Source: Mesorhizobium sp.
GTDB taxonomy: Bacteria; Pseudomonadota; Alphaproteobacteria; Rhizobiales; Rhizobiaceae
Assembly (NCBI RefSeq): GCF_017306545.1
Contig: NZ_JAFKID010000015.1
Coordinates: 1-64,000, forward strand
Length of the DNA stretch: 64,000 nt
Reading direction: 5' to 3'
Made by a program: the position numbers and the translations under genes. The notes beneath the pieces were generated by a model, which saw only the letters and a program-made list of their open reading frames with translations, was not told where the DNA came from and made no database searches. Shown in pieces: positions 1 to 10,002 of the stretch; positions within the stretch are counted from its first letter, which is position 1, and every line of letters starts with the position of its first letter.

Positions 1-372
1 ACGCCGATCATCCGCAAGGCGGACGAGAAGTCGCTGTCGGCGATCTCCAACGAGATGAAGGACCTGGCGGCGCGTGCCCGGTCGCGGAAACTGAAGCCGG
101 AGGAATACCAGGGCGGCACCACCGCCGTGTCCAATCTCGGCATGTTCGGAATCAAGGATTTCGCCGCCGTCATCAACCCGCCGCATGCGACGATCCTGGC
201 GGTCGGCGCCGGCGAGCAGCGGGCCGTGGTGAAGAACGGCGAGATCAAGGTCGCCACCGTCATGTCGGTGACGCTGTCGACCGACCACCGCGCCGTCGAC
301 GGCGCGCTCGGCGCCGAACTGCTCGGCGCCTTCAAGGCGCTCGTCGAAAACCCGATGGCGATGCTGGTGTAG
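1..372 (+). CDS. pdhC: Dihydrolipoamide acetyltransferase (E2 of pyruvate dehydrogenase), C-terminal part
   Basis: The gene enters from outside the window; only the last 123 residues are present, open from base 1. It is the end of the catalytic acyltransferase domain of a 2-oxoacid dehydrogenase E2, which moves the acetyl group from lipoamide to CoA. The signature STDHRAVDGA holds the catalytic His and Asp, and NLGMFGIKDF plus the INPPHATILAVG strand are typical of pyruvate E2. lpdA lies just downstream with one gene between, as in rhizobial pdhABC-lpdA clusters, which favours pyruvate over 2-oxoglutarate E2. Lipoyl and E1-binding domains lie outside the window. Confidence 0.93.
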   Translation, partial: TPIIRKADEKSLSAISNEMKDLAARARSRKLKPEEYQGGTTAVSNLGMFGIKDFAAVINPPHATILAVGAGEQRAVVKNGEIKVATVMSVTLSTDHRAVDGALGAELLGAFKALVENPMAMLV

Positions 373-381
373 GGCACGCCG

Positions 382-1020
382 GTGAAGACCGTCCTGTGCT
401 ACGGCGATTCCCTGACCTGGGGCCATGACCCGGCTTCTCGGGGCAGGCACGCGCTGGAAGACCGCTGGCCGAGCGTGTTGCAGACTGCACTCGGCGGCGG
501 CGTTCATGTCGTCGCCGAGGGGCTGAACGGCCGCACCACGGCCTTCGACGACCGGCTGGCCGGTGCCGACCGCAATGGCGCGCGCGTGCTGCCCACCGTG
601 CTGACCACCCATGCGCCGATCGATCTGATCGTCATGATGCTCGGCGCCAATGACATGAAGCCGTGGATTCACGGCAATCCCGTCGCCGCCACGCAGGGCA
701 TGCGCCGGCTGGTCGATATCGTGCGTGGGCACGACTATCCGGTCGAGCAACCGGCACCGCAGATCCTGCTCGTCGCGCCGCCGGCGGTCAGCCAGTCGGA
801 CGATGCCGAATACAGGATAATGTTCGCAGGCGGCGACGAGGCCTCGAAGCACCTGGCGCCGCTCTATGCGGGGCTTGCCGACGAGGCCGGATGCGGCTTC
901 TTCGACGCCGGCTCGGTGGCGACGACTTCGCCGCTCGACGGCGTCCACCTCGATGCAGAAAACACGCGCCGCATCGGCGCGGCATTGGCGCCGCTCGTGC
1001 GCGTCATGCTGGAACTCTAG
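382..1020 (+). CDS. SGNH/GDSL hydrolase (arylesterase-like)
   Basis: A 212-residue serine hydrolase of the SGNH family, probably an esterase; the natural substrate is unknown. Block I GDSLTWG with the nucleophile Ser is at residues 8-14, the block III Asn lies in LGANDMK near residue 95, and the C-terminal catalytic pair is DGVHLD. No signal peptide is visible, so it is probably cytoplasmic. The start is GTG at 382, ten bases after pdhC. It sits between the E2 and E3 genes of the pyruvate dehydrogenase cluster and is likely co-transcribed, but nothing in the sequence links it to that complex. Confidence 0.85.
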   Translation: MKTVLCYGDSLTWGHDPASRGRHALEDRWPSVLQTALGGGVHVVAEGLNGRTTAFDDRLAGADRNGARVLPTVLTTHAPIDLIVMMLGANDMKPWIHGNPVAATQGMRRLVDIVRGHDYPVEQPAPQILLVAPPAVSQSDDAEYRIMFAGGDEASKHLAPLYAGLADEAGCGFFDAGSVATTSPLDGVHLDAENTRRIGAALAPLVRVMLEL

Positions 1021-1034
1021 AACGGAGACAGACC

Positions 1035-2480
1035 GTGGCTGAGAATTACGACGTCATCATCATCGGTTCCGGACCCGGCGGCTATGTCACGGCGGTGCGT
1101 TCGGCGCAACTCGGCTTCAAGACGGCGATCGTCGAGCGCGAACATCTCGGCGGCATCTGCCTCAACTGGGGCTGCATCCCGACCAAGGCGCTGCTGCGTT
1201 CCGCCGAGATCAAGCACTATGCCGACCATCCCGAAGCTTACGGCCTGAAGATCGGCGGGCCGGTGACGGCGGATACGGCGGCTGTGGTCGACCGCTCCCG
1301 GAAAGTCTCGCTGCGCCTCAACGGCGGCGTCGGCTTCCTGATGAAGAAGAACAAGGTGGACGTGATCTGGGGCGAGGCGAAGCTTACCAAGCCGGGTGAA
1401 ATCGTCGTTTCCAAGACGGCCAAGAAGGCGATGGAGCCGCAGCCGCCGGCGCCGAAGGGCACCAAGGGCGAGGGCACCTACACGGCTAAGCACATCATCG
1501 TCGCCACCGGCGCGCGGCCGCGCGTGCTGCCCGGCATCGAGCCCGACGGCAAGCTGATCTGGACCTATTTCGAGGCGATGGTGCCGAAGGAGATGCCGAA
1601 GTCGCTGCTGGTCATGGGCTCCGGCGCCATCGGCATCGAGTTCGCCTATTTCTACCGCACCATGGGCGTCGACGTCACCGTGGTCGAGGTGATGCCGCAG
1701 GTGATGCCCGTCGAGGACGCCGAAGTTTCGAAATTCGCGCAGAAGCAGTTCGAGAAACAGGGCATGAAGATCCTGCTCGAAGCGAAAGTGACCAAGGTCG
1801 AGAAGGGCGCCAATTCCGTCACCGCCACCGTCGAGAAGAAGGACGGCTCGGTGGAGAAGATCACGGCAGACCGGATGATCTCGGCCGTCGGCGTGCAGGG
1901 CAATATCGAAAACCTCGGGCTGGAGGCGCTGGGCGTCAAGACCGACCGCGGCTGCGTGGTTGTAGACGGTCACGGCCGCACCAATGTGCCGGGCATCTAC
2001 GCCATCGGCGACGTCGCCGGTCCGCCGATGCTGGCCCACAAGGCCGAGCACGAGGGCGTCATCTGCATCGAGACGATCGCCGGCGTGCCGGGCGTGCATG
2101 GGCTGGACAAGAGCAAGATTCCAGGCTGCACCTATTGCAGCCCGCAGGTCGCCTCCGTCGGCCTGACGGAAGCGAAGGCCAAGGAGGCCGGCTACGATAT
2201 CCGCGTCGGCCGCTTCCAGTTCGGCGCCAACGGCAAGGCGATCGCGCTCGGCGAAGACCAGGGCTTCATCAAGACCGTCTTCGACAAGAAGACCGGCCAG
2301 CTTCTCGGTGCCCATATGGTCGGCGCCGAAGTCACCGAGTTGATCCAGGGTTACGTCGTGGCGATGAACCTCGAAACCACCGAGGAAGAGCTGATGCACA
2401 CCGTCTTCCCGCATCCGACCTTGTCGGAAATGATGAAGGAGAGCGTGCTCGACGCTTACGGCCGCGCTCTGAACGCATGA
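1035..2480 (+). CDS. lpdA: Dihydrolipoamide dehydrogenase (E3)
   Basis: A 481-residue flavoprotein that reoxidises dihydrolipoamide with NAD+ for the pyruvate dehydrogenase complex. The N-terminal FAD fold shows IIGSGPGGYV; the redox-active disulfide is GGICLNWGCIPTK near residues 40-50; the NAD-binding loop is VMGSGAIGIEFAY; the second FAD segment is YAIGDVAGPPMLAHKAEHEG; the C-terminal HPHPTLSE-type motif appears as FPHPTLSEMMKE and carries the active-site His. I chose GTG at 1035 (MAENYDV) behind an ACGGAGA Shine-Dalgarno sequence; the open frame extends further upstream through the neighbouring gene but that part is not protein-like. A Lys/Pro-rich insert at about 130-150 is slightly longer than in E. 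coli Lpd. Confidence 0.96.
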   Translation: MAENYDVIIIGSGPGGYVTAVRSAQLGFKTAIVEREHLGGICLNWGCIPTKALLRSAEIKHYADHPEAYGLKIGGPVTADTAAVVDRSRKVSLRLNGGVGFLMKKNKVDVIWGEAKLTKPGEIVVSKTAKKAMEPQPPAPKGTKGEGTYTAKHIIVATGARPRVLPGIEPDGKLIWTYFEAMVPKEMPKSLLVMGSGAIGIEFAYFYRTMGVDVTVVEVMPQVMPVEDAEVSKFAQKQFEKQGMKILLEAKVTKVEKGANSVTATVEKKDGSVEKITADRMISAVGVQGNIENLGLEALGVKTDRGCVVVDGHGRTNVPGIYAIGDVAGPPMLAHKAEHEGVICIETIAGVPGVHGLDKSKIPGCTYCSPQVASVGLTEAKAKEAGYDIRVGRFQFGANGKAIALGEDQGFIKTVFDKKTGQLLGAHMVGAEVTELIQGYVVAMNLETTEEELMHTVFPHPTLSEMMKESVLDAYGRALNA

Positions 2481-2573
2481 CGGCTTGCATGGCCGGCCGC
2501 AAGATGGAATCTCTTCTCTCGGCGGGTCATCAAGGGGTGCTGTCGCGCCCCGCAGCAGGCGAGGAGAACGCAA

Positions 2574-2831
2574 ATGGATGTCAACGGCGTGGGTTGGATT
2601 GCGGCCATCATTGTCGGCGGCTTGGCCGGATGGCTGGCCGAGATGGTCATGAAGAGCAACACCGGCATAGTCATGAACATTATCATGGGTATCGTCGGTG
2701 CGGTGGTGTTGAACGCCATCCTCGCGGCGCTGAAGCTGGAAAGTTTCGGTACCGGCTGGGTGGCTTACCTGATTACCGGTTTCATCGGCGCGTGCATCCT
2801 CATCTTCGCCGGCCGTCTGATCCGTCGCTAG
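2574..2831 (+). CDS. GlsB/YeaQ/YmgE family small membrane protein
   Basis: An 85-residue inner-membrane protein of the family often called transglycosylase-associated. It has three hydrophobic segments (about 7-23, 32-50 and 61-80), a glycine-rich pattern (GGLAGWLAE, GIVGAVVLN, TGFIGACILI) and a short RLIRR tail. Members are often stress-induced, but their molecular role is not established. A GGAGAA Shine-Dalgarno sequence precedes the ATG. It stands alone between lpdA and lipA. Confidence 0.85.
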   Translation: MDVNGVGWIAAIIVGGLAGWLAEMVMKSNTGIVMNIIMGIVGAVVLNAILAALKLESFGTGWVAYLITGFIGACILIFAGRLIRR

Positions 2832-2964
2832 GCGGCCGCTGGAGAGGCAATGCAACGGAGGCCGGGCTGGCATGCGCCGGCCGGCCTTTCGCTCCAGGTT
2901 GAAAATGCCTAAGTGAAGGCGAAGGCGGCCGCCTTAAAGGCGTGGCCGCAGGGGTAGGATCGAC

Positions 2965-3933
2965 ATGGTCACTGTACTCGACAGAACCGAGACTCCGGCG
3001 CCGCGCCCGCGTCATCCGGAAAAGGCCCATCGGCCGGACCAGGAGGTGCTGCGCAAGCCGGAATGGATCCGCGTCAAGGCGCCGGTGTCCAAAGGCTATG
3101 CCGAAACCCGCGAGATCGTGAAATCGCACAAGCTGGTGACGGTGTGTGAGGAAGCGGGCTGTCCCAACATCGGCGAATGCTGGGACAAGAAGCACGCCAC
3201 CTTCATGATCATGGGCGAGATCTGCACCCGCGCCTGCGCCTTCTGCAACGTCGCCACCGGCATTCCGCTGCCGCTCGACGCCGGCGAGCCGGGCCGTGTC
3301 GCCGATGCGGTCAAGACGATGGGGCTCACCCACGTCGTCATCACCTCGGTCGATCGCGACGACCTGCCGGACGGCGGCGCCGAGCACTTCGCCCAGGTGA
3401 TCCGCGCCATCCGCGCCGCAACGCCCGCCACCACCATCGAAATCCTGACGCCGGACTTCCTGCGCAAGGAAGGCGCATTGGAGGTCGTCGTCGCGGCCAA
3501 ACCCGACGTTTTCAATCACAACCTCGAAACGGTGCCGTCGAACTATCTCACCGTGCGTCCCGGCGCCCGGTATTTCCATTCGATCCGGCTGTTGCAGCGG
3601 GTAAAGGAACTCGATCCGTCGATCTTCACCAAGTCGGGCATCATGGTGGGGCTGGGCGAGGAGCGCAACGAGGTGCTGCAACTGATGGACGACCTGCGCT
3701 CCGCCCATGTCGACTTCATGACCATCGGCCAGTACCTCCAGCCGTCGAAGAAGCATCATCCGGTGGTGCGCTTCGTCACGCCGGACGAGTTCAAATCCTA
3801 CGAGACGGTCGGCAAGACCAAGGGTTTCCTGCTGATGGCGTCCAGCCCCCTGACGCGCTCTTCGCATCACGCCGGCGAGGATTTCGCGCGCCTGCGCGCC
3901 GCGCGCGAGGCACAGCTCGCCAAGTCGGCCTGA
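2965..3933 (+). CDS. lipA: Lipoyl synthase
   Basis: A 322-residue radical-SAM enzyme that inserts two sulfur atoms into protein-bound octanoate to make lipoyl groups, including those on the pyruvate dehydrogenase E2 encoded at the window start. The auxiliary 4Fe-4S cluster cysteines are in [13 protein letters not shown] and the radical-SAM cysteines in [13 protein letters not shown]. The C-terminal Arg-Ser-Ser motif that holds the auxiliary cluster is visible in [11 protein letters not shown]. Length matches the family. Its place 0.5 kb after lpdA is the usual rhizobial order and groups lipoyl biosynthesis with lipoyl-dependent enzymes. Confidence 0.97.
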   Translation: MVTVLDRTETPAPRPRHPEKAHRPDQEVLRKPEWIRVKAPVSKGYAETREIVKSHKLVTVCEEAGCPNIGECWDKKHATFMIMGEICTRACAFCNVATGIPLPLDAGEPGRVADAVKTMGLTHVVITSVDRDDLPDGGAEHFAQVIRAIRAATPATTIEILTPDFLRKEGALEVVVAAKPDVFNHNLETVPSNYLTVRPGARYFHSIRLLQRVKELDPSIFTKSGIMVGLGEERNEVLQLMDDLRSAHVDFMTIGQYLQPSKKHHPVVRFVTPDEFKSYETVGKTKGFLLMASSPLTRSSHHAGEDFARLRAAREAQLAKSA

Positions 3934-3944
3934 GCGGCCGGTCG

Positions 3945-4394
3945 ATGCCGAAATTCGAAGCCACGCGCCGTGTCGCGCACACGCCGGACGAGATGTTCGC
4001 GCTGGTCGCCGATGTGGAGAAGTATCCGGAATTCCTGCCGTTGTGCGAACGGCTCTCCGTGCGCTCGCGCAAGGAGCGCGACGGCCGCACGGTGCTCGTG
4101 GCCGACATGAGCATCGGCTATAAGGCGATCCGCGAGACGTTCACCACCCAGGTGTTGCTCAAGCCGGCGGACCGGGCCATCGACGTCAAATACATCGACG
4201 GGCCGTTCAAATACCTCAGCAACATCTGGAGTTTCGAGCCGGCAAGCGACGGCTGCTTCGTGCGCTTCTTCATCGACTACGAGTTCAAGAGCCGCATCCT
4301 TGCGGCCCTCATGGGCACCATGTTCGACCGCGCCTTCCGCATGTTCGCCGAAGCGTTCGAGAAGCGGGCGGACGTGATCTACGGTCAAGGCTGA
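3945..4394 (+). CDS. Coq10/RatA-type START-domain protein
   Basis: A 149-residue single-domain polyketide cyclase/START-like protein related to mitochondrial Coq10 and bacterial RatA. Markers are the N-terminal AHTPDEMFALVADVEKYPEF and the VKYIDGPFKYLSNIWSFEP strand pattern. In alphaproteobacteria it is usually taken to bind ubiquinone-type lipids; the RatA ribosome-toxin name is inherited by similarity and unproven here. The start is ATG at 3945, eleven bases after the lipA stop, so the two are probably co-transcribed. It converges on the cinA-like gene. Confidence 0.85.
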   Translation: MPKFEATRRVAHTPDEMFALVADVEKYPEFLPLCERLSVRSRKERDGRTVLVADMSIGYKAIRETFTTQVLLKPADRAIDVKYIDGPFKYLSNIWSFEPASDGCFVRFFIDYEFKSRILAALMGTMFDRAFRMFAEAFEKRADVIYGQG

Positions 4395-4404
4395 CGGCAG
4401 TCGG

Positions 4405-4923
4405 TCAGCCGTCCAGCGCCTTCAGTCCCATCTCCAGCGCATGGCGAACCGTCTGGCGGCGGATATGGTCGCGGCCGCGATTTTCGAAGACACGCTTTTC
4501 AACGACGACCCGCTGCCCGGTCGTCGCGACGCCGAACCAGACCAGCCCGACCGGCTTGTCAGGCGAGCCGCCGTCCGGGCCGGCGATGCCGGTGACGGCA
4601 AGCGCGATGCCGGCGTGGGAGCGCGCCAGCGCCCCGGCCGCCATCTCCTGCGCGGTTTCTGCCGAGACTGCCCCATGCGCGTCGAGCGTGACGGGCGAGA
4701 CGCCGAGAAGTTCCATCTTCGCATCGTTGGAGTAGGTGACGAAACCGCGATCGACCATCGAAGAGGAACCGGGAATATCGGTCATCGCCGCGATGATGAG
4801 CCCGCCGGTACAGCTCTCTGCCGTCGCCGCAAGGATTTCGTGCTTGAGGCAGGCTTGCAGGAACCGGTTCGCCAGTTCGCCGACCTCGATCGGTTTCGTT
4901 TCGCTAATGCCCGCTTCGCTCAT
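4405..4923 (-). CDS. CinA C-terminal domain protein (nicotinamide-nucleotide amidase type)
   Basis: A 172-residue stand-alone CinA-C domain, the PncC type that deamidates nicotinamide mononucleotide to nicotinate mononucleotide in NAD salvage. Diagnostic stretches are [39 protein letters not shown] and [13 protein letters not shown]. The N-terminal molybdopterin-binding-like domain of full-length CinA is absent, which is normal for the short family. The ATG overlaps the ispDF stop as ATGA, so translation is probably coupled to ispDF. Confidence 0.9.
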   Translation of the reverse strand: MSEAGISETKPIEVGELANRFLQACLKHEILAATAESCTGGLIIAAMTDIPGSSSMVDRGFVTYSNDAKMELLGVSPVTLDAHGAVSAETAQEMAAGALARSHAGIALAVTGIAGPDGGSPDKPVGLVWFGVATTGQRVVVEKRVFENRGRDHIRRQTVRHALEMGLKALDG

Positions 4924-6149
4924 TCCGGCACCTCTCCTGGGTAGATGACGCTGGCTGTCGCGATCGCCGCGATGCCTTCCTGTCTCCCTATGAAACCCAG
5001 TTTCTCGTTAGTGGTTGCCTTGATGGAGATGCGCTCGGGTGAAATGTGCAGCATTTCGGCCAACGCGGTCGTCATCGCCGGGCGGTGGGGACCGACCTTC
5101 GGCGCCTCGCAGATGAGGGTCACGTCGGCATTGGCGATGCGGCCGCCGCGCCCGCGCACGATTGCCGCCGCGTGTTCGACGAAGAGATGCGAGGCGGCCC
5201 CCTTCCATTGCGGATCGGAGGGCGGGAAGTGCGTGCCGATATCGCCGGCGCCGCAGGTCGCCAGCAGCGCGTCGGTCAGCGCGTGCAGGCCGACATCGGC
5301 GTCGGAATGGCCCGAAAGCTTCTTGTCGTGCGCGATCCGGACGCCGCACAGCATCACATGGTCGCCCGGCTCGAAGGCATGCACGTCGTAGCCGTTGCCG
5401 GTGCGGATATCGGGAAAATGCGGGCGCGCGCCGCCCAACCTCTGGTCTGCCATGGCGATATCCCTTGCCCAGGTGAGCTTGACGTTGTCGGGCGAGCCGG
5501 TGACGAGCCTGACCGGCATGCGCACCCATTCGGCGATTGCCGAATCGTCGGTGAAGTCGGTGCGGCCGGCCTCGTGCGCCTTTTCGTGTGCGGCCAGGAT
5601 CGGCCCGAAAGGAAACCCCTGCGGAGTTTGCGCCGCATAAAGCCCGGCGCGCGGCACTGTCTCGGCAACCGTCCCGTCGCGGGCCTCGCGCTTCAGCGTG
5701 TCGGCGATCGGCACGGCCGGCAGCGCTCCTTCACTCTGGTCGATGGTGGCGATGGTGCGGGCGATGAGGTCGGTATCCGCGAAGGGACGCACGGCGTCGT
5801 GGATCAGCACATGGGTCGGCGCATGTTCGGCCAATGCCAGAAGCCCCAGCCGCACCGACTGCTGCCGGGTCGGACCGCCCACCACGGTGATGATGCGCCC
5901 GGCGTCCAGGCCGGCGGCGAGGGCGAAGAGTTCGCGGTCGTCGGCATGGATGGCGACCGCCACCAGATCGACCAGCGGATGCGAAAGGAAGGTTTCGAGC
6001 GTGTGGGCGATGACCGCGCGGCCGCCGATCGGCCGGTACTGCTTGGGACCGTCGGCCTGCCCGGCGCGCTCGCCCCGGCCGGCCGCGACGATCACCGCCG
6101 CGACCTTTCGCCGTTTCGCTTCCGGACTGTTCGTGCCTGACTGCGCCAT
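4920..6149 (-). CDS. ispDF: Bifunctional IspD/IspF, MEP isoprenoid pathway
   Basis: A 409-residue fusion of two non-consecutive enzymes of the methylerythritol phosphate pathway. The N-terminal IspD cytidylyltransferase (about 1-240) has [12 protein letters not shown], the [10 protein letters not shown] lysine loop and HDAVRPF. The C-terminal IspF cyclodiphosphate synthase (about 250-409) has [13 protein letters not shown], with metal-binding Asp and His, and the [18 protein letters not shown] motif. Such fusions are common in alphaproteobacteria. I chose the ATG giving MAQSGTNS at 6149; a longer open frame to 6239 is not protein-like and would run over the divergent promoter shared with dusB. 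Confidence 0.95.
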   Translation of the reverse strand: MAQSGTNSPEAKRRKVAAVIVAAGRGERAGQADGPKQYRPIGGRAVIAHTLETFLSHPLVDLVAVAIHADDRELFALAAGLDAGRIITVVGGPTRQQSVRLGLLALAEHAPTHVLIHDAVRPFADTDLIARTIATIDQSEGALPAVPIADTLKREARDGTVAETVPRAGLYAAQTPQGFPFGPILAAHEKAHEAGRTDFTDDSAIAEWVRMPVRLVTGSPDNVKLTWARDIAMADQRLGGARPHFPDIRTGNGYDVHAFEPGDHVMLCGVRIAHDKKLSGHSDADVGLHALTDALLATCGAGDIGTHFPPSDPQWKGAASHLFVEHAAAIVRGRGGRIANADVTLICEAPKVGPHRPAMTTALAEMLHISPERISIKATTNEKLGFIGRQEGIAAIATASVIYPGEVPE

Positions 6150-6221
6150 CGAAAAAACGCTTAGTCGTGGTGTCTGCTGAAAACCAGTCCTTTCCCCGGA
6201 TAGATTTCGCGGACGGACGTT

Positions 6222-6238
6222 TTGCATTGCACAATGCA
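6222..6238. promoter_or_regulatory. Inverted repeat TGCATTG-CA-CAATGCA between ispDF and dusB
   Basis: A 7-bp inverted repeat with a 2-bp centre lies in the 140-bp divergent gap, about 50 bp before the dusB start. Within it is TGC-ATT-GCA. The 13 bases from 6222 (TTGCATTGCACAA) recur exactly upstream of the phasin gene. It looks like an operator for a dimeric regulator. The regulator is unknown; NtrC-type and PhaR-type sites are both conceivable. Confidence 0.4.
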
Positions 6239-6289
6239 CGCGGTATGGCTACGGATTATGCAGAACAGGAACATGCTTAGGTTTTGTGC

Positions 6290-7318
6290 ATGATCGATCT
6301 GGCGACCTTGGCAGAACCGCTCGAGATCGGCGGCGTGTCGATCCGCAACCGGGTTTTCCTGGCGCCGATGTCGGGCGTCACCGACGATCCGTTCCGGCGA
6401 CGCGCTTATGCGCATGGCGCCGGGCTGGTGGTTTCCGAAATGGTGGCCAGCGGCGAACTCGCGCGCGGCCGACAGGGTTTCGACCTGCGTATCCGCCATT
6501 CCGGGCTGCCTGTCCACATGGTGCAATTGGCCGGGCGCGAGGCGGCGCACATGGCCGAGGCGGCGCGGATCGCGGCAGGCGAGGGTGCCGACATCATCGA
6601 CATCAACATGGGCTGCCCCGCCAAGAAGGTGACGGGCGGCTACGCCGGCTCGGCGTTGATGCTCGACCTCGATCACGCGCTGTCGCTGATCGAGGCGGTG
6701 ATCGGCGCCGTCGATGTGCCTGTCACCGTCAAGATGCGGCTCGGCTGGGACGAGGGCGCGCTCAACGCGCCGACCCTCGCGCGCCGGGCCGAGCGGGCCG
6801 GGGTGAAAATGATCACCGTGCATGGCCGCACGCGCTGCCAGTTCTACAACGGCAAGGCGGACTGGGACGCCATTCGCCGCGTCCGGGAGGCGGTGTCCGT
6901 CCCGCTGGTAGCGAACGGCGACGTGGCGTCGTCCGAGGGTGCGGCGGAAATCCTTCGCCGGTCGGGCGCGGACGCCGTCATGGTCGGCCGCGCGCACTAC
7001 GGCGCGCCCTGGGTGGCGGGAGAGATTGCCGCGCAGGCGGCCGGCGCCGAAGCGCTGGACGTGCCGCGAGGTGGCGAGGCGCTGGCCGACTACATCGCGG
7101 CGCATTACGAGGATATGCTGGCGCTTTACGGCACCGAAAGCGGGCTGCGGCAGGCGCGCAAGCATCTCGGCTGGTACCTCGATCGCCACGCGCCCTCCGT
7201 CGCGCCCGACCTTCGCAAGACGATCCTGACGTCCTTCGATCCGGCCGTCGTCATGGCCGGAGTGCGCGAAGCTTTCACGCGCTCGCCAGTGGCACTGGGT
7301 TTGAGGAGCGCCGCATGA
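6290..7318 (+). CDS. dusB: tRNA-dihydrouridine synthase (DusB/NifR3 type)
   Basis: A 342-residue FMN enzyme that reduces uridines in the tRNA D-loop. The TIM-barrel start [15 protein letters not shown], the catalytic Cys in NMGCPAKKV near residue 103, VKMRLGW and the FMN-binding [12 protein letters not shown] are all present. It is first of dusB-ntrB-ntrC, the arrangement from which the old name nifR3 comes. The start is ATG at 6290; a TTG six bases earlier is less likely. Its stop overlaps the ntrB start (ATGA), showing translational coupling. Confidence 0.94.
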   Translation: MIDLATLAEPLEIGGVSIRNRVFLAPMSGVTDDPFRRRAYAHGAGLVVSEMVASGELARGRQGFDLRIRHSGLPVHMVQLAGREAAHMAEAARIAAGEGADIIDINMGCPAKKVTGGYAGSALMLDLDHALSLIEAVIGAVDVPVTVKMRLGWDEGALNAPTLARRAERAGVKMITVHGRTRCQFYNGKADWDAIRRVREAVSVPLVANGDVASSEGAAEILRRSGADAVMVGRAHYGAPWVAGEIAAQAAGAEALDVPRGGEALADYIAAHYEDMLALYGTESGLRQARKHLGWYLDRHAPSVAPDLRKTILTSFDPAVVMAGVREAFTRSPVALGLRSAA

Positions 7319-8444
7319 GCGCGCCTGTGCGCGACATGGCCGCTGCCGCTCAGATCGTGCTCAACACGATCCGCCGGCCGGTGGTCATGGTAGGGCCGGA
7401 AGGGTTCATTTCCTTCGCCAACGCCGATGCGGAAGACTTCTTCCGCTCCAGTGCCGCGATTCTTGCCCGCAACAGGCTGGAACAGCTTATCCCGTTCGGC
7501 AGCCCCCTGCTGGCGCTGGTCGATCAGGTGCGCGAGCGCGCCGCGCCGGTCAACGAATACAGGGTGGACGTGTCCTCGCCGCGCCTCGGCATCGAGAAGG
7601 TCGTGGATCTGTACGCGGCCCCCGTGCCGGAATTTCCGGGCTCCGTCGTGGTGATGTTCCAGGAGCGCTCCATGGCCGACAAGATCGACCGCCAGATGAC
7701 GCATCGCGGCGCCGCGCGCTCCGTTACCGGCCTGGCATCCATGCTGGCTCACGAAATCAAGAACCCTTTGTCCGGCATCAGGGGCGCGGCGCAGTTGCTG
7801 GAGCTTTCGGCCTCCGACGAGGATCGCGCGCTCACCCGGCTGATCACCGACGAAACCGACCGCATCGTGAAGCTGGTCGACCGCATGGAGGTATTTTCAG
7901 ACGAGCGGCCGATCGACCGCTATCCGGTCAACATCCACATCGTGCTCGACCATGTGAAGGCCGTCGCCGCAAACGGTTTTGCAAGCAGGATCAGGATCGT
8001 GGAGGACTACGACCCGTCTCTGCCCCCGGTCTATGCGAACCGCGATCAACTGGTGCAGGTGTTCCTCAATCTGGTCAAGAACGCCGCCGAGGCGATAGCG
8101 GCCGATCCGCAGGGCGAGATTACGCTGTCCACGGCTTTCCGGCCCGGCATCCGCGTTTCGGTGCCGGGAACGCAGGATCGCGTCTCGCTGCCGCTGGAAT
8201 TCTGCGTGCACGACAACGGGCCGGGCGTCTCGGACGATATCTTGCCGATCCTCTTCGATCCCTTCATCACCACCAAGCAGAACGGCTCCGGCCTCGGGCT
8301 GGCGCTGGTGGCCAAGATCGTCGGCGAGCACGGCGGCATCGTCGAATGCGAATCGACGCCGCGCGGTACGACCTTCCGCGTGCTCTTGCCGGCGTGGAAA
8401 GAGCCGTTGCCCGCATCGACGGCGGACGAAACTGGAGGCCGCCC

Positions 8445-8448
<4 letters not shown>
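7315..8448 (+). CDS. ntrB: Nitrogen regulation sensor histidine kinase NtrB
   Basis: A 377-residue cytoplasmic kinase that phosphorylates NtrC under nitrogen limitation, under PII control in well-studied relatives. It has an N-terminal PAS domain (about 15-125, [20 protein letters not shown]), an H-box [18 protein letters not shown] with the phospho-accepting His near 145, then N-box [11 protein letters not shown]1 box DNGPGVSDD and G2 box [11 protein letters not shown]. No membrane segment is visible. It overlaps dusB and ntrC by four bases each. Confidence 0.96.
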
Positions 8449-9905
<1,457 letters not shown>

Positions 9906-9949
9906 GCGGGCACGACCTGGGGATTAGCGGGCAAAAGATTTTCGCCGCA

Positions 9950-9965
9950 GGCGGCTTTGTTGCAT
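9950..9965 (+). promoter_or_regulatory. Possible sigma-54 (-24/-12) promoter of ntrYX
   Basis: GG at 9950-9951 and GC at 9962-9963 are exactly ten bases apart, and the -12 part reads TTGCA, matching the invariant GG-N10-GC of sigma-54 promoters. The -24 block is AGGCGG rather than TGGCAC, so the match is partial. Transcription would begin near 9975. Just downstream lies a TGCGTT-N10-AACGCA inverted repeat (9977-9998). Confidence 0.35.
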
Positions 9966-10002
9966 AATCGCCACAATGCGTTGCATAGATGTAACGCAAA
10001 TC

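Noticed and set aside
1017-2873. A 618-residue open frame on the minus strand opposite lpdA
   Set aside because: It is a mirror frame of a GC-rich gene: composition is His/Asp/Arg-rich without domain structure, and lpdA is certain.
9976-10002. ATG at 9976 as ntrY start
   Set aside because: It lies at the probable transcript start, has no Shine-Dalgarno and overlaps the dyad; ATG at 10003 is preferred, but not proven.
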